DNA of 64,000 bases from Rugalucina vietnamica (GCA_964017185.1 OZ024869.1:54338761-54402760), one strand, 5' to 3'. Counted from the stretch's first letter, positions 38,464 through 50,832 are shown. Numbers and translations are program-made. Notes: a model not told the origin generated them from the sequence alone.

Positions 38464-39731
38464 GTTACGGTCACATTGCTCCAAAAACGACCGAGGGTAA
38501 ACTGTTGACCATCGCCTACGCTATTTTTGGTATCCCGCTGACCATGTTGTGTCTACGAAATATCGGGAACCTGATGGCCGTAATCTTTAGGATGATCTAC
38601 AGGCACACTTGCATAAAACTCACTTATCAGTATATACGACTAAAGCGACGAAGACTGAAAAAGAATACTTTTCAAAAGTTAAAAGAAAGAGGAGTGTTAT
38701 TGAAGAAATGGGCGATAAGGAAACGCTCGTCCTTTTTAGTCAGAGTGGGGAGCATTAACAGAATACATGACACTGAGGAAAGTGATGACGAACCATGTAA
38801 TGAAGATAAAATTAGAGCTGTTCATTTTGAGCCCTTGTTAAGAGATACTGAGATCATGCAACGTGGTCATGGATATCGAATGCGGAGTAAGTCGTTATTT
38901 CCAGCTCCAAGTTCTGACATTGGAAATCAAAACTGCATTTACAGAGAACTTGCAGAAAACATGGAAAGAGCAAATATTTACAACGCACAGTTTAGAAGGA
39001 ATCGGCACCGGAGGACGTCGATGGCAGCCCGACGGAACACGTTGTGTGCAATACAAGAACTAGACGCGTTTGAAAATGAAATGGAAACTCCACCTGCTTC
39101 AGCAGACATACTGTTGGATATGGAAAATATACATGCCTTTGACTTCCCTGCAAGCCTGCAACAATTTAAGTACATTGATGAAACTGACAATTGCACGTCA
39201 ATGCGATGCAACTCCCTGCACCTGAATCAAATGGACCCACTGGCACACAGAAGAAACTCGGTGTCGATGGATCACTTGGAAATCCCGGATTCTGTGAGCG
39301 GCAGCGTCTTGTCTCTTGGTGACCTGGAGAATGAAGACCTCGTTTTGAAACAGAGGCTGAAATCCACGCGCGAAATGGTTCCCATATCCGTCGTTCTTCT
39401 GCTCATGACAGGATATATGATACTGGGATCCATGATGTTCAGTCCATGGGAGAAGTGGGATTTTATGACGGGATTCTATTTTTGTTTTGTAACCCTTACA
39501 AGCATTGGTTTCGGTGATGTTGTCCCAGGAACTGGTGCTACGGACTGGGATAGTGACGAAAAGGGAGTCTTGATTGTACTGTACCTGCTTTTTGGTATGT
39601 CACTATTGGCTATGTCGTTTCATCTTATACAGGAAGAAGTGAAGCATAAATTTATAAAAGTCGGTATAAAACTGGGTCTACTGGAAGACAAACTGAATAA
39701 GATGTTAGACAGGATTGGGGAAAATACGTAA
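38464..39731 (+). CDS. Two-pore-domain K+ channel, exon 3 (M2 to C-terminus)
   Basis: Acceptor TTTTCTTCCAG; ends at TAA 39731; total protein about 582 residues. It begins with the P1 filter GYGH and IAPKT, then M2 (LTIAYAIFGIPLTMLCL). A basic cluster (RLKRRRLKK) and a cytoplasmic loop of about 260 residues, rich in Ser and charged residues, follow. Next come M3 (VVLLLMTGYMILGSMMF), the second pore (FVTLTSIGFGDVVPG, filter GFGD) and M4 (GVLIVLYLLFGMSLLAMSF), with a tail of only about 40 residues. The long M2-M3 loop and short tail resemble KCNK18/TRESK and invertebrate TWK-type channels; exact orthology is not claimed. The loop has several RRxS-type sites (HRRTSM, HRRNSVSM) that could be phosphorylated. 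Confidence 0.95.
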
Positions 39732-40147
39732 ACCAAAACGATTAAAGACTCTTGTCTGGTTTTATGTTAAAGCTGGAAACGTATGTCAATCGAATAATAT
39801 TTTTAATCAATTCCGATCAGGCGCTGCTGCCAGCATTCTGTCCGGTTCCTTCAAACGATCAACACATTCTGAGTGTTATTCCAAACTTAACGCACAACGC
39901 CATATACAGTATAGTTTTATGTCGTCTTTTGCAAACCAAGTGAGTCTCGAAGTTTGCACTCGTCTGGTAATTATTAGCCTGCACAGTGTTTATTGTCGTC
40001 TCCACTTGAACAGCAAAACCCTGCTTACCCGCTTTAGACACTTGAAAAGACGCCTACGGATGGTCATATGATTCATTTAATAATTATGTCTTGACCGTAT
40101 TGCAACAGTAGAGGCAATATTCGACGAACATGACATTGGTATACTGT
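39732..40147 (+). other. Probable 3' UTR of the K2P gene
   Basis: No ORF of interest. No clear AATAAA close to the stop. Confidence 0.4.
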
Positions 40148-40371
40148 CCAGAAAACCAACAATGTGGTTTCCGAACAGGTCCGACACAAACCGAGTTGTA
40201 CAAGCACAGAAAAGAGCTAGAAACTTGAAATTTCGGATTTAAGTAGAGGAGGAATTGTACTATCCGAGTAGCGAAAACAAAGGCGCTGATCAGCTTCGCG
40301 GTTACCGCGAAGCTGATCTGCGCCTTTGTTTTCGCCTATGCAGATTGTTGGTTTTCCCACGAGGCGGCTCA
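40148..40371 (+). mobile_element. MITE family M1, copy 6
   Basis: Missing about the first 14 bp of the left end but with an almost perfect palindrome (40270-40336, centred on GCGGTTACCGC) and an intact right end (GAGGCGGCTCA). Confidence 0.85.
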
Positions 40372-42699
40372 AATATTGTTGTAGGATTTACCTCTTTAAA
40401 AATAATGAAAACCTTGCATTTTTTCCAAAACTTGAACCCGACTGGAAACTTTGCTAAAACGATGTACTTAAAGACCGAGGCACATAATTACCTGCACTAA
40501 CTAGCTATAACATAATATGTTAACAGCAGAAAGTACTGAAAGATTTCTCCTTGCAATGAAGTATTTATTTCAAAACCCAATTTCACAAGTGAAATATTAA
40601 TAACTTTCACAGACATTATGTTCCAGTCAATAAACCATAAATGGTCGACAGAGACTTGATATCAGGGAACGTTAATCTGTGTTTGTTTAAAAGAAAGGTG
40701 GGTGTCGCTTGTATGATGTATACCAGATAGGTTATGAAACACTGTACCAATCCACCGGTGTCATGTTGGATGAAAATGTCATCCAAATCAAAATTTACCA
40801 ATTATTTTTCATGTAAAGATATTTTTTCTCAAAATATTTAATGGCCACATCTTCTGAGGTACAGCAAATGGCCATTCGGAATTAATGCATTAATCTCTGT
40901 GATAGACAGACAGACAGACAGACAGACCAGACAGACAATTTATTTATCTCACATTTTATAAATATGATATACAGTATTCGTTCTATATAGTACACAAGCT
41001 CCATTAAGCGCATATCTATATCTTTTCCGAAAATAATATGTGCCTAAGCACTTACTAATGGTGGCATTTCGGTATTTAATGCCAGCTTTGTCACCGGTAT
41101 AATACAACAGGTATGTAAAATCTTAGTCTTAATTAATTCAAAACTACTTTACAAAGAGTAAGGTACTTAAATTACATAACAATTCAAATGTTGACACTGC
41201 TTACGTAAGTAGCTTATGTTTTGTTTATGGTTTAATTAGGTATACAAAATGTTGATCATTTTTCGACAACTTTGAAAACTTTAGCGCACATTTCGCTAAA
41301 TAGAACGAATACGGTATAACAAATATACGAGGGTAGTTCTTTAATTCTTGTCATTTGTTTGATTATATTGCATGTGGACGCTCAACGAGAATGTTGTTTA
41401 TATGTGGCGGCGAAAGTTTAATCTTTTGTGGTAAGATTGGTATAAACACTATTATTTTACACATAAACCTGCCATTCATATGAGCATCAGAAAAGAATTT
41501 TGTAGAATGTTTTAACTTTGACTTTATAGAATTTTGCCCCTGCTTTCTTTATGACGTCATAATATTTTCAATATACGCCATTCAAAATCACTTCACAGGT
41601 TACGCCTTTCATGATTTTCATATTTTGCAAATTGGATTATATGGTGAATATCTCAAATTTATGTTTAATTTTGTCTAAAATCGTCTACATGGATATTCGC
41701 TGTAAATTGCTAAATGGGCAATTAACAATTACGTCAGGTTTAAGGTGAACGGTCACACAGTTTCTAACAAAGCTGTCCATCTCTATTGTAGTAGAAACCA
41801 CGTCAAATTTTATGAGTTAAAACGTCTATCAAAAACGCTTCTAAAACTTACCCAGTAAATAAATTTTGTGAAGTTGTAGTATTGCTAGCACATGATTATA
41901 TTGTGGTATGGACACCTCCTTTAAAGACATTTCGTATTTTCTTTCAAAATGTTACTACTCATGAATCAAGGTTTTAGAGGATAAAAAATCCAAATTTCTA
42001 TCAATGGAATTAGCAAAGATCAGATACAAAGCAGCATATACAGTTTTGATCAGACACAACTGAACATGAATTTGTTAGGCTCTGAAACTTGTATTCCTGT
42101 TTTTATTCAATTTACATGTGAATTTATTCATATGTATATTGTTATATTTATTCATAACAAACAGGTGTAGTGCTAGGTTTACAGTCCTTGTAAATACTGC
42201 AAATTCTGTTTAAGGAAAATAATTTTTCACCAATATATTAGCAAGGTAATGAAGACTCCGCAAGTATAAAATCTTCTAACCATTTAAAATCAACCACTAT
42301 AATGTATGTTGGACAGGCCGAAGTAGGTATTTGCAGTGTCATTAGTGTAGATACTGGTTTTGGAGAAAATATTTCGATGACAATAATTAAAGAACAACCC
42401 TCGTACAACATAAATTCACTATAGACATTGAATGTTATAATACAAGTATTATGTATATACATCTCGCCAAAAGTTTAGCATAATTCTTAATATTGCAGTG
42501 ATAAAACCAAATTTCCCCGAAAAATAAAATATATCCAAAGCACAAGACAACAAACAGTTTATGGATTCGCAAAGGGAAGTGCTTAGTCTAGGCCAATCAG
42601 ATTTTATAAAATTGAGAGATATGTTTCTGATGCATCATTTTAATGATAATAAGCGTTTCTTTATTTTATATTCTGCACTCCATGAGCCGCGCCTGTACA
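40372..42699. other. Intergenic, nothing recognised
   Basis: Contains an (AGAC)n microsatellite at about 40903-40937. Otherwise AT-rich without gene signals. Confidence 0.4.
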
Positions 42700-42995
42700 A
42701 AAAAGGTACAAATAGGCAATGATCAGGAAATGGAGCAAACAGAAAGAAATTCCCACTCCATAAACCGAGGGGTGGGAAAAAACTAAAATGACACTTAAGT
42801 ACTTATACCATGAAAACATGTCGTAAGCCGAGTGAGCAGCTATTCCCCAATAGGCGGCCACTCAGTTACCCGAACTGAACTAAAAATATGAAAACGTACA
42901 TGAGGCTCAAACAGCACAAAAATTCGACTCCAAAACACAAAACAATTAGAACCACAACAGAAGTATCGCCTTGGAACGATCAGTAATATATAAGA
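42700..42995 (+). repeat. Dispersed repeat R1, copy 4
   Basis: One of the best copies: AAAAAGGTACAAATAGGCAA, ATGATCAGGAAATGG, CGTAAGCCGAGTGAGCAGCT, CCAATAGGCGGCCACTCAG and CTTGGAACGATCAGTAATAT in order. Confidence 0.8.
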
Positions 42996-44316
42996 TAAAG
43001 TTCGTCTGATGTCAAGGAAGAGAATCTTAAAACGGCCAGTTACATCCGACTAATTTTGGATCCGAAATGTTACATACAAAGATTAAAGAGATAACATAAA
43101 AACTGACATTTCTGAACAGGACAATAATGTTAAGAGTGTGTGACAAATATATTAAGTTACATATTTTGAAAACACGTTTGTCTTTAGAGCCTAGAACGCA
43201 AACGACAGGCTTATAAAGGTAAACCATTATTATCTCATCCGTCGCATAATTTTCATTTTATAAAACTTGACTGTTTCAAAGCAGTAGTCTTAATATTTTG
43301 CCATTGAGTATTTAAATAATTATTGCCGGTTTGGAATCAGACACAGTTTTGATTGTTTCCTGTGTAACCATGGCATCGGATAGGGACGACAGCCCGAAAT
43401 ATTTTACACTATTATTAAAAAAAACTTATTACGCTAAACTTTTGGCGAGGTATATACTCGAGGGTATATACATGTACATAATAAAACATACATCTACATA
43501 ACATGCATTACGATATGTATATTGACAGAAACTTCTAAACCGCCACTTATATATTCATTTAATTTGTCTCTCAAATCTAAAGTGATGAGCCACCTGTATT
43601 TGTATCTGGAAACTGCCAGATCCTTCCTTTTTTACAATAACATTATAGAAATAACCAAGATGTTCAATATTTAAAGCAGGATGTTATGTTGATACCGGTA
43701 CCCTTGTTTTCAGAATTCACAAAAACTACGGAAGAAACTACACAATCATAGTTGAGACAGTGTCTGTCAAATAAATATTCTCTGCATGTTCACATCATAG
43801 AAACTATCTAGAAAATGCCCTTAAGCAATGAGTACACTTGTTTTGAAAGACAGAAACTGCACTTCAAATGAAGAGTGATTTTTGCTTTGATAGTAACGAT
43901 TTACAATTATATCTTTACTATCAAGTAGAAATGCAGAAGTCATGCACTCGTCAATGCATGCACACTGATAATATTGGGTGTGAATTGTAACTATAGTAAT
44001 TCGCAATAATGTACAAAAGCATTGGTCGCTTTTTCAGTAATATCTATCTAAAACATTCATAGCAAGGTTTTCGGAAGAATTCATGGCATGTGTGAATATC
44101 CAAAGGATCTGGGGAGATTTCTTTAGTGAGATTGCCCAACTTGATTTCCAGGCACTTAAATGAAGTTTATTGCAGTAGAAAAGTAATTTTCTGTTGTATT
44201 TAGACATGTAATGTTGTGTGTAAGTCAAGAAGTGACTTCTACAGAAAAATGACAAAATCTTTTAATTCAATATATGATCATATAAGAAATAGGAAACTTT
44301 TTTATAAGTCCATGTT
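42996..44316. other. Intergenic, nothing recognised
   Basis: No coding or structured feature supported. Confidence 0.4.
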
Positions 44317-44405
44317 CCCCCCTTGCCCAAACAAAATATTTTGAACACAACTGTATTTTTGTAAATGGCATATTATTTCGAAATAGCATGTTTGGGCAAG
44401 GGGGG
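44317..44405. mobile_element. Short foldback element
   Basis: CCCCCCTTGCCCAAAC at 44317 is inverted perfectly as GTTTGGGCAAGGGGGG at 44390-44405, an 89 bp unit, probably a small MITE. Confidence 0.75.
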
Positions 44406-45097
44406 AGGAGGCTGTCAAAAAGCCCAAAAACCGATAAATGGGCTCATCTCTATTATTCGTAATGTACCAAGGTTATGGACATATACTGTATATGTATGTT
44501 CTACCTGAATGAACAGACTATCTGTCCTATTCTAACAGGTATACACATAAAGAATACACTTATAATGCATATAAATATACTGTGCCAAATATGTTTCTCA
44601 ATTTTTGATGGTTCATGTTTTATTTGAGATATGCCTTTCTAGACTTAAAACATAATGTTCCTTCAGCACCACACAACGATTGGTTTTACCTTAGTTTGAT
44701 ACATGCAAGCAATTGTCAGAAGAACTTTCCTAATGTCTACAAAACATATGGAGTCACTGTTCAAAAGTAAAAGTTGATTAATTGTTTTGCATAGTATGAT
44801 TAAGGTACAGGGTTTCACAAAAGTGATGGACAGTATTATTTAGAATAAATGATGCACCTGTTTTTCGTGCATAAATAGTTTCTATCCAAAATTTTAGATT
44901 GCAATAATCATAGTGTAGTATTTTCTTGATAATCTATGGCAAAAAAGTTGCTTTCTGACAAAATAATTTTTTGAAAAATTCTAACCCCTCCCCCCTTTGA
45001 CACAGATTTATGCTGCATGTATGTAGCATAAAGAGGTTTCCACCACGTTGTTGCATTAATCAAACCTTTAATTTTACGGAGAAAGCAACAGATATTC
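44406..45097. other. Intergenic, nothing recognised
   Basis: No supported feature. Confidence 0.4.
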
Positions 45098-45176
45098 TGC
45101 TTCAGTGACTGTATAGCCCGGTTTGTGTCGGATCTGGTCGGAACCAAAATTGTTGGTTTTCTCACGCACAGGCTCA
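45098..45176 (-). mobile_element. MITE family M1, end fragment
   Basis: Only the outer third is present: GACTGTATAGCCCGGTTTGT, GTCGGATCTGGTCGGAACC and TTGTTGGTTTTCTCACGC with GGCTCA. Confidence 0.75.
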
Positions 45177-45728
45177 AATATAAGTGACGGTTTAGATGTT
45201 TCGTTCAGTATAGATAAGAAAAATGTGATGTATATATAAAAGTATTTGGCAAAGCTTAGAGCATACTTAAAGGTTGAAAATTATACATATACAGTATACA
45301 TGTAAACAGAACAAACCTTACAGAGGTCGTGCATTAGACTAAACCAATGAATTTCGCAAGTTGCATTCCCAGGATATATACTACTCAAAAGACTTTTTGC
45401 ACCGCTTTTATTTTTCACACATGTAAGCCACCGGGAAACCTTGTTTTAAAAACTACAAACCTACATTTTTGAATCCACCAAGTCTGAATCACTTTCAAGT
45501 TGAAAAAGCATGTAATAAACAGCTTTAAAAAAATCTTTGTTTCGAAAGGTTGAAAAACAGTGCTTATGAGTTGTTACAAACTGTGTTTGGCGGCAGAACG
45601 TTCCATTTTTGGAGAGGTTGATAATAAAGTTTTATCTTAGAATCTAAACAAAATCTCAAAATACGGGCATTATTGTTGGTTAAAATGTGAAACCCAGAAA
45701 AGATGCTTTGGGCCTTTGCTGCTCCCCA

Positions 45729-45729
45729 G

Positions 45730-45756
<27 letters not shown>
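45729..45756. repeat. T homopolymer
   Basis: About 27 T residues in a row, inside the repeat complex. Confidence 0.95.
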
Positions 45757-45762
<6 letters not shown>

Positions 45763-46947
45763 TGGTGCCATTCGGCACATTTTAGCTTAATATTTACAAA
45801 TACAGGTACTGCTTCACAATATCTCTTAATAATACATGTAATATCAAATTTAAAAGTTTACTTCACATAAGACTTCTCATTGTTTGAAAATGTTAAATTA
45901 CGTGAATCAAAACTTCTTTGTCGAGGCAATAACTTAAATCGAGTTTTTGGCAGAGTACAAAATCTACTTTATAGTTAATTGCATCGCACTTGTGGAACCT
46001 TGGACAAACTAATGTGCAAGACAACACAGGGCAAGCTATAACATGTTCGGTCAGCCCGAAATCCCCATGGTGCATGACGTCTTCCCGAACGAAATGGAAG
46101 AGCCAACAGAGGAAATTGGGCTACTGGTTAATTGAGTAGTATCGCTATTTTGATACACAGGCAGACTCACCATTTGGAAAGACTGCATTTTTGGCAAATA
46201 TACATTGTTTGAGATTTTTCTCATAATTTGTATTTGTTAAAATGAGAAAAGTCAACGGTTCTATCAAATTTTGGTCAATCTGAGTTGTTTAAGCACAAAA
46301 CAACTACCGTCTTATTCTTGTTTCCTCATATAACATTCGGGTTATAGATTTTTATCAGCGTTTTGATTTGCATGTTTCAAAAGGCCTGTATTTGAATAGG
46401 CTGAAAAGCGGTACCTTACTTTATGCACTATGGGCTGTTGGAAGCAGTGTTTGGTTGTAGAACATTCCATTCTGTTGGAGAGATGAATTATACAAACATT
46501 ATCCTAGAATTTAATATTTAAACCAACTCTTTTTATTTTGGTCAGAATTGTCATCTTCATCATTTTGTTTTCATATTCAAAGGTTTTTGTTTTGTAAATC
46601 TGAAGTAGACATTGATGGAAGAAACTGACGGTTGAAAACCTCATCAAATTAACGTCACTAGTACCGGGGATAGCTTGATTTGAATTTGGCATTTTGCCTA
46701 ATGGATATTCATTAGTTCCACTAAAACGTCTCCCCGTACATTATCCATAGTGCAGATAGTATTTTCCGTTTGGTATTTTGAGATCAGCGATGCTTTTTTG
46801 AGAAATCGGAAAATTATTATCGGTTTCATTTTCTAACCAATGTTACTATATTTGGACCAATTTGATCATACTCGTCTTTGTATCGACTATCCTGTTGAAA
46901 GATGCAAAATTTCTCTTTATCTTCATGTTGCCAAATCTAAAGGGTCA

Positions 46948-46972
46948 CTGAAGAGGCTTGAGTAGCCGAAAC
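46948..46972 (+). ncRNA. Hammerhead-like core 1 (probably inactive)
   Basis: CTGAAGA, then a GGCT/AGCC stem with a 5 nt loop, then GAAAC, preceded by GGGTCA. The CUGANGA and GAAA boxes and helix II are as in hammerhead ribozymes. GGU and ACC could make a short helix III with C as the cleavage-site base. There is room for only one nucleotide where helix I should be, so self-cleavage is doubtful. Confidence 0.4.
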
Positions 46973-47206
46973 CGCGGAATGGCCAATTCCCTTTCTCATT
47001 AATATGTTCACTGCTCTTAAAGGATCTGTTTTATTGTTATTTCCACTATGATGTTAAAGAAGAGCATAGAAAAATTTAATATCATCAACACTAACCACTT
47101 AAACAAGTAACCTATAATTTGAGAACAGTTATAAAACATTAAAACAGCTTAAAGTTTCAGTTTCAAAACTTCTTTGCCTACTTTTACATTTAAGTGAACT
47201 ATAATT

Positions 47207-47216
47207 ATTATTATTA

Positions 47217-47252
<36 letters not shown>
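47207..47252. repeat. (ATT)n microsatellite
   Basis: TTA/ATT repeats with one interruption. Confidence 0.95.
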
Positions 47253-47381
47253 GGGAGACTACTCTCAAATGAACCCGTTATTTTTAGTCCATGGTTATAT
47301 TTGAATTAAGATTTGGACAAACAAATTCCAATAACAAATGACATCAGCAAACAAAACATATAAAGGATCAGCAAACAAAGG

Positions 47382-48064
47382 ATCAAACTTTTATACTTTA
47401 TTTGCGATTACTGCAGCTGGCGTTATGTCGTGTGGCGGCCATAAAAATTCTCCCCGTACATCATCCATAGTGCAGATTATATTATTTCTTTCGGTCCTTT
47501 GAGATCAGTAAGAATATTCAGAGTATCAAATAGTTTACGTTTAGAGCCATCTTCTAGCATTGTTTCAATTTTAACCCCGTTTAGGCATGTGTCTTTGATT
47601 TAGACAACCCTTGTGTAATTTTTTTAAATTACAGTGTATTTATCTGGCTATTGTTGCCAGTTTATAAAGGGTCACTGATGAGGCTTCAGTACCCGAAATT
47701 GCGCAATATGGCCCAAACTACCTGCTTCTGAACGTTTTTACTGCTTCCAAAGGATCAAACTTTTATATTTTATTTGCGATTAATGCAGCTGGCGTTGTGC
47801 CGTGTGGCGGCCCTAAAATGTCTCCCCGTACATCATCCATAGTGCAGATTATATATTTGAGATCAGTAAGAATATTCAGAGTATCAAATAGTTTACGTTT
47901 AGAGCCATCTTCTAAACATTGTTTCAATTGTAACCCCGTTTAGGCATGTGCCTTTGATTTAGCCAGTTTATAAAGGGTCATTGATGTGGATTTAGTACCC
48001 GAAAGTGCGCTATATGGCCCATCCTACCTCCCTCTGAACGTTTTATTGCTTCCAAAGGATCAAA
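47382..48064 (+). repeat. Tandem ~370 bp and ~304 bp units with hammerhead-like motif
   Basis: AGGATCAAACTTTTATAxT starts units at 47382, 47752 and again at 48056. Each unit has GCAGCTGGCGTT, TCTCCCCGTACATCATCCAT, TATCAAATAGTTTACGTTTA, CCCCGTTTAGGCATGTG and a hammerhead-like motif (47675-47699: CTGATGAGG ... CCCGAAAT; the second, near 47980-48005, is decayed to TTGATGTGG ... CCCGAAAG). A related single unit lies around 46725-47040. Confidence 0.8.
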
Positions 48065-48864
48065 CTTTTATATTGTATCTATTTTTTTTAGCAACCGTGC
48101 TTTTCTGCACATTTCAGATTAATGTTTCCAAACACAAGTGCTGTTTCAACGAAACACGGTTTCATTTTGAAAGTTTACTTTAAAATTTTAGACATATTAT
48201 TTTGTTTCTATTATTTTTCATTTTCTATCAATTTGTGACTGCCGTCGTATAAATACCGTTTAAGCAAAGAAAAAAGTTTTCTTAATAAAACATTAATGTC
48301 ATAGATTTTGTATCAGAGTACTGTATTTGTTTTTGAAAAAGTCCGCATTTGGATAGACTGAAAAACAATACCTTGCTTTAAGCACTATGTGTTGTAAGCT
48401 GTACGTTTGGTGGTAGAACAACCCATTCTGTTGGGGAAAAAAAACTATAAAAATTCAAAATTCAAAATTTCAGAGATCATAATTTTTCTTCAAAAATGGC
48501 ATTTCCATTAAAAGATATATTTTTCTTTACGTTTTGCTTTAAGATAGTCCACTCGTTCTCTCAAGTATAGGTATGAAAAATAACTCGGGTGTGATGGCCG
48601 AAACTAAAGCTTTCTTTGCTTCCCAAAATATGGACGTGTTTTTGTGCACATTTCAGCTTAATGTTTCCAAACACAAGAATTGTTTCGTTATTCCCCGAAT
48701 TAATGTCTTTATTATATGAAAAGTTTACTTGATAAACATTAGACTCAACATTCCTGCATATGAGAGCAAAGTGGTGCAAACTTTCTTTTGATAAGTATAG
48801 CTAGCTTTCTCGAGAAGTCAAAATCTAGTTGTTTCCAGTACCAAAAAAAAAGTTTATACGTATT

Positions 48865-49100
48865 TGAGCCGCCTCATGAGAAAACAAACAATTTGCATAT
48901 GCGAAAACAAAGGCGCAGATCAGCTTCGCAGTAACTGCGAAGCTGATCAGCGCCTTTGTTTTCGCTACTCGGATAGTACAATTCCTCTTATACTTAAATC
49001 CGAAATTTCAAGTTTCTAGCTCTTTTCTGTGACTGTACAGCCTGATTTGTGTCGGACCTGTTCGAAAACCACATTGTTGGTTTTCCTACGAGGCGGCTCA
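48865..49100 (-). mobile_element. MITE family M1, copy 8
   Basis: Complete 236 bp copy: TGAGCCGCCTCATGAG at the left, GAGGCGGCTCA at the right, palindrome 48900-48963 with AACTGCGAAGCTGATC. Confidence 0.9.
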
Positions 49101-49265
49101 TTTCATTGCATCGCACTTGTGTAACCTTGTACAACCTAATGTACAAGATAACACAGCTCAAGCAATAACATGTACAGTCAGCCCGAAATCCCCACGGAGC
49201 ATGACGTCTTCTCGAAACGAAATGGAAGAGTCAGCAGGGGAAATCGGGCTGCTGGCTGATTGCAA

Positions 49266-49819
49266 TAATCTTATTATGGCAACTTAAACGTTTCATCTAA
49301 AAGACTTGACTAAGAATATTTTTCCTTTACATGATTTGTTGGAAGTTGCCTAATAGACACACTTATCATTTAGACGGACATCCTTGTCCAAATATGTTGG
49401 TCTTATCGATGGTATTCGATGCACTGTTTTCTTCAATTTTGAATTATGATTTAGTAACTGTCTTAGTACTTGATAGCATGCATAGGCATTCAAGTAAATG
49501 TCTATTCAAAAATTAAATCATTGTAACACCTATGGTTATTTGGACGTTATCTATCAAGCTCGCCTTAAAGCATTTTCAACTTTTTGCTTTTTTGCAGTTT
49601 CGTGATTTTTCTTAAAATTCTGTATGTACCCTTTCCATTATTTTATCATCCTTATAATCCAAAATTCCACATGCCTTGTGGTATTAGGTATGGCTGTATT
49701 GTCGAAATATTTGAGTTGTTCATGTTTAGCTGTTAATATACTTTTGGAAAATCGAGATTGATTTTCTTGTCAAAAGAAATGGATGACCTTTTTTTTGCCT
49801 GTTTCAGAATATTCTTAGC
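49266..49819. other. Non-coding, nothing recognised
   Basis: No supported feature. Confidence 0.4.
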
Positions 49820-50056
49820 CTAGGTTCTAGTCTGATCGTTTTTTTTTCTATTTCTTTGATACTGTAATGGTTCTAAAAATCCTCCACTCATAACAGTTCT
49901 AAGATACCAGAGTATAGATTCCCTTTCATCTTCTTTTCTTCTGAACCTGATATGGGGCTGACTGGTAGCTGGGATAGTGTTGGATGATTCCACGCCTGCC
50001 CAAGGTGGCGGATGGTGTGTTGGTTCTGTTTGTATTGGTGGCTTTGGTTTCAAATC
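49820..50056 (-). CDS. Proline-rich gene, candidate last exon H
   Basis: Minus-strand exon with acceptor CATCCTACCGCTATCAG after a CT-rich tract, open in phase 0 for 78 codons to a stop at 49820. It encodes DLKPKPPIQTEPTHHPPPWA, then polar sequence with RRKEDERESILWYLRTV. The first half is clearly homologous to exon G (DLIPHPPMQPRPPNQPPPWA), and the intron ends just before both exons are nearly the same (CCTACCGCTAxCAG). Phase 0 fits the possible donor of exon F. It is either an alternative last exon or a relic of exon duplication. Function unknown. Confidence 0.5.
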   Translation of the reverse strand, partial: DLKPKPPIQTEPTHHPPPWAGVESSNTIPATSQPHIRFRRKEDERESILWYLRTVMSGGFLEPLQYQRNRKKNDQTRT

Positions 50057-50251
50057 CTGATAGCGGTAGGATGGAGAGAGAGACAGAAAGAGTGAAAGAG
50101 AGGATAGGAAGAATTACAGATAGATCTGAAAAATTCAAAAGGAGACAAACAACAATGTAAATGACAGTGTGGTTTATATAACAATAGTATTGAGGTGGAG
50201 TAATGAGCAATGCCTGGATAAACCGCTAACAAAACAAGTGCTATGATACTC

Positions 50252-50313
50252 CAAAAAAGCACACCATGTACATGCTTTGTGGCGACGAAGCATGTACATG
50301 GCGTGCATTTTTG
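50252..50313. repeat. Perfect short hairpin between exons H and G
   Basis: CACACCATGTACATGCTT pairs with AAGCATGTACATGGCGTG with one bulge or mismatch, around a TGTGGCGACG loop; A and T tracts extend the stem. The size suits a pre-miRNA or a tiny foldback element. Confidence 0.6.
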
Positions 50314-50681
50314 AGAGGTCGTGATTTTTTTTAACAATTTCAATTATATTCCCAACATATTACATACATACACGTATGCAAGACTCTTTTGTCAAATTTT
50401 GAGCTGCAAATCAATTTGTAAATCTTTGCTAAAATTAATGTATAACCCTTTTGACTGTTCAACCCTATTCGTTTAAACGGTTAAAATATCACTCCTTTAT
50501 AATGAGAAATGAACAAAAATAGCATGGGTAAACACCAAATTAGTTTAGCAGTTGCAATTAAAACCCATATTTGAGGAATGGATTTTCCCTTCTTTACCAT
50601 TTGGGTAAGTTCACTTTCATTTTTAGGGGCGTCAGGAGTGATTTTTTAGATTTTATTCAATTTTTGATGAAAATTCTCTAA

Positions 50682-50748
50682 GCAAACAAAATAGCCCCAG
50701 ATGGGAAGCCGCGTTCTGCGGCGTCACATCTGGGGCTACTCTGTTTGC
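50682..50748. repeat. GC-rich hairpin between exons H and G
   Basis: GCAAACA, AATAGCCCCAGATG and CCGC pair with GCGG, CATCTGGGGCTA and TGTTTGC: a stem of about 27 bp with small internal loops and a GTTCT apical loop. Pre-miRNA-like size. Confidence 0.6.
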
Positions 50749-50832
50749 CTTTGTCCCAAAATAGGGACGCCAGGCTTATACGAGTTTAGAGTCCAAGGTG
50801 TAGCAGTCGTAAACTACCTAATCATTCTTCCT

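Larger units (their letters stand above)
45540..49265 (+). repeat. Long degenerate repeat complex with hammerhead-like cores
   Basis: Several blocks recur in the same order. GTTTGGxxGxAGAACxxxCCATTxTG occurs near 45585, 46445 and 48405. GCACATTTxAGxTTAATxTTTxCAAACAC-type sequence is near 45775, 48105 and 48645. GTCAGCCCGAAATCCCCA with GAAATGGAAGAG is at about 46049 and 49175. A shorter tandem within it carries CTGAxGAGG...GAAA motifs. MITE M1 copy 8 (48865-49100) is inserted in it. No protein. Confidence 0.65.
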
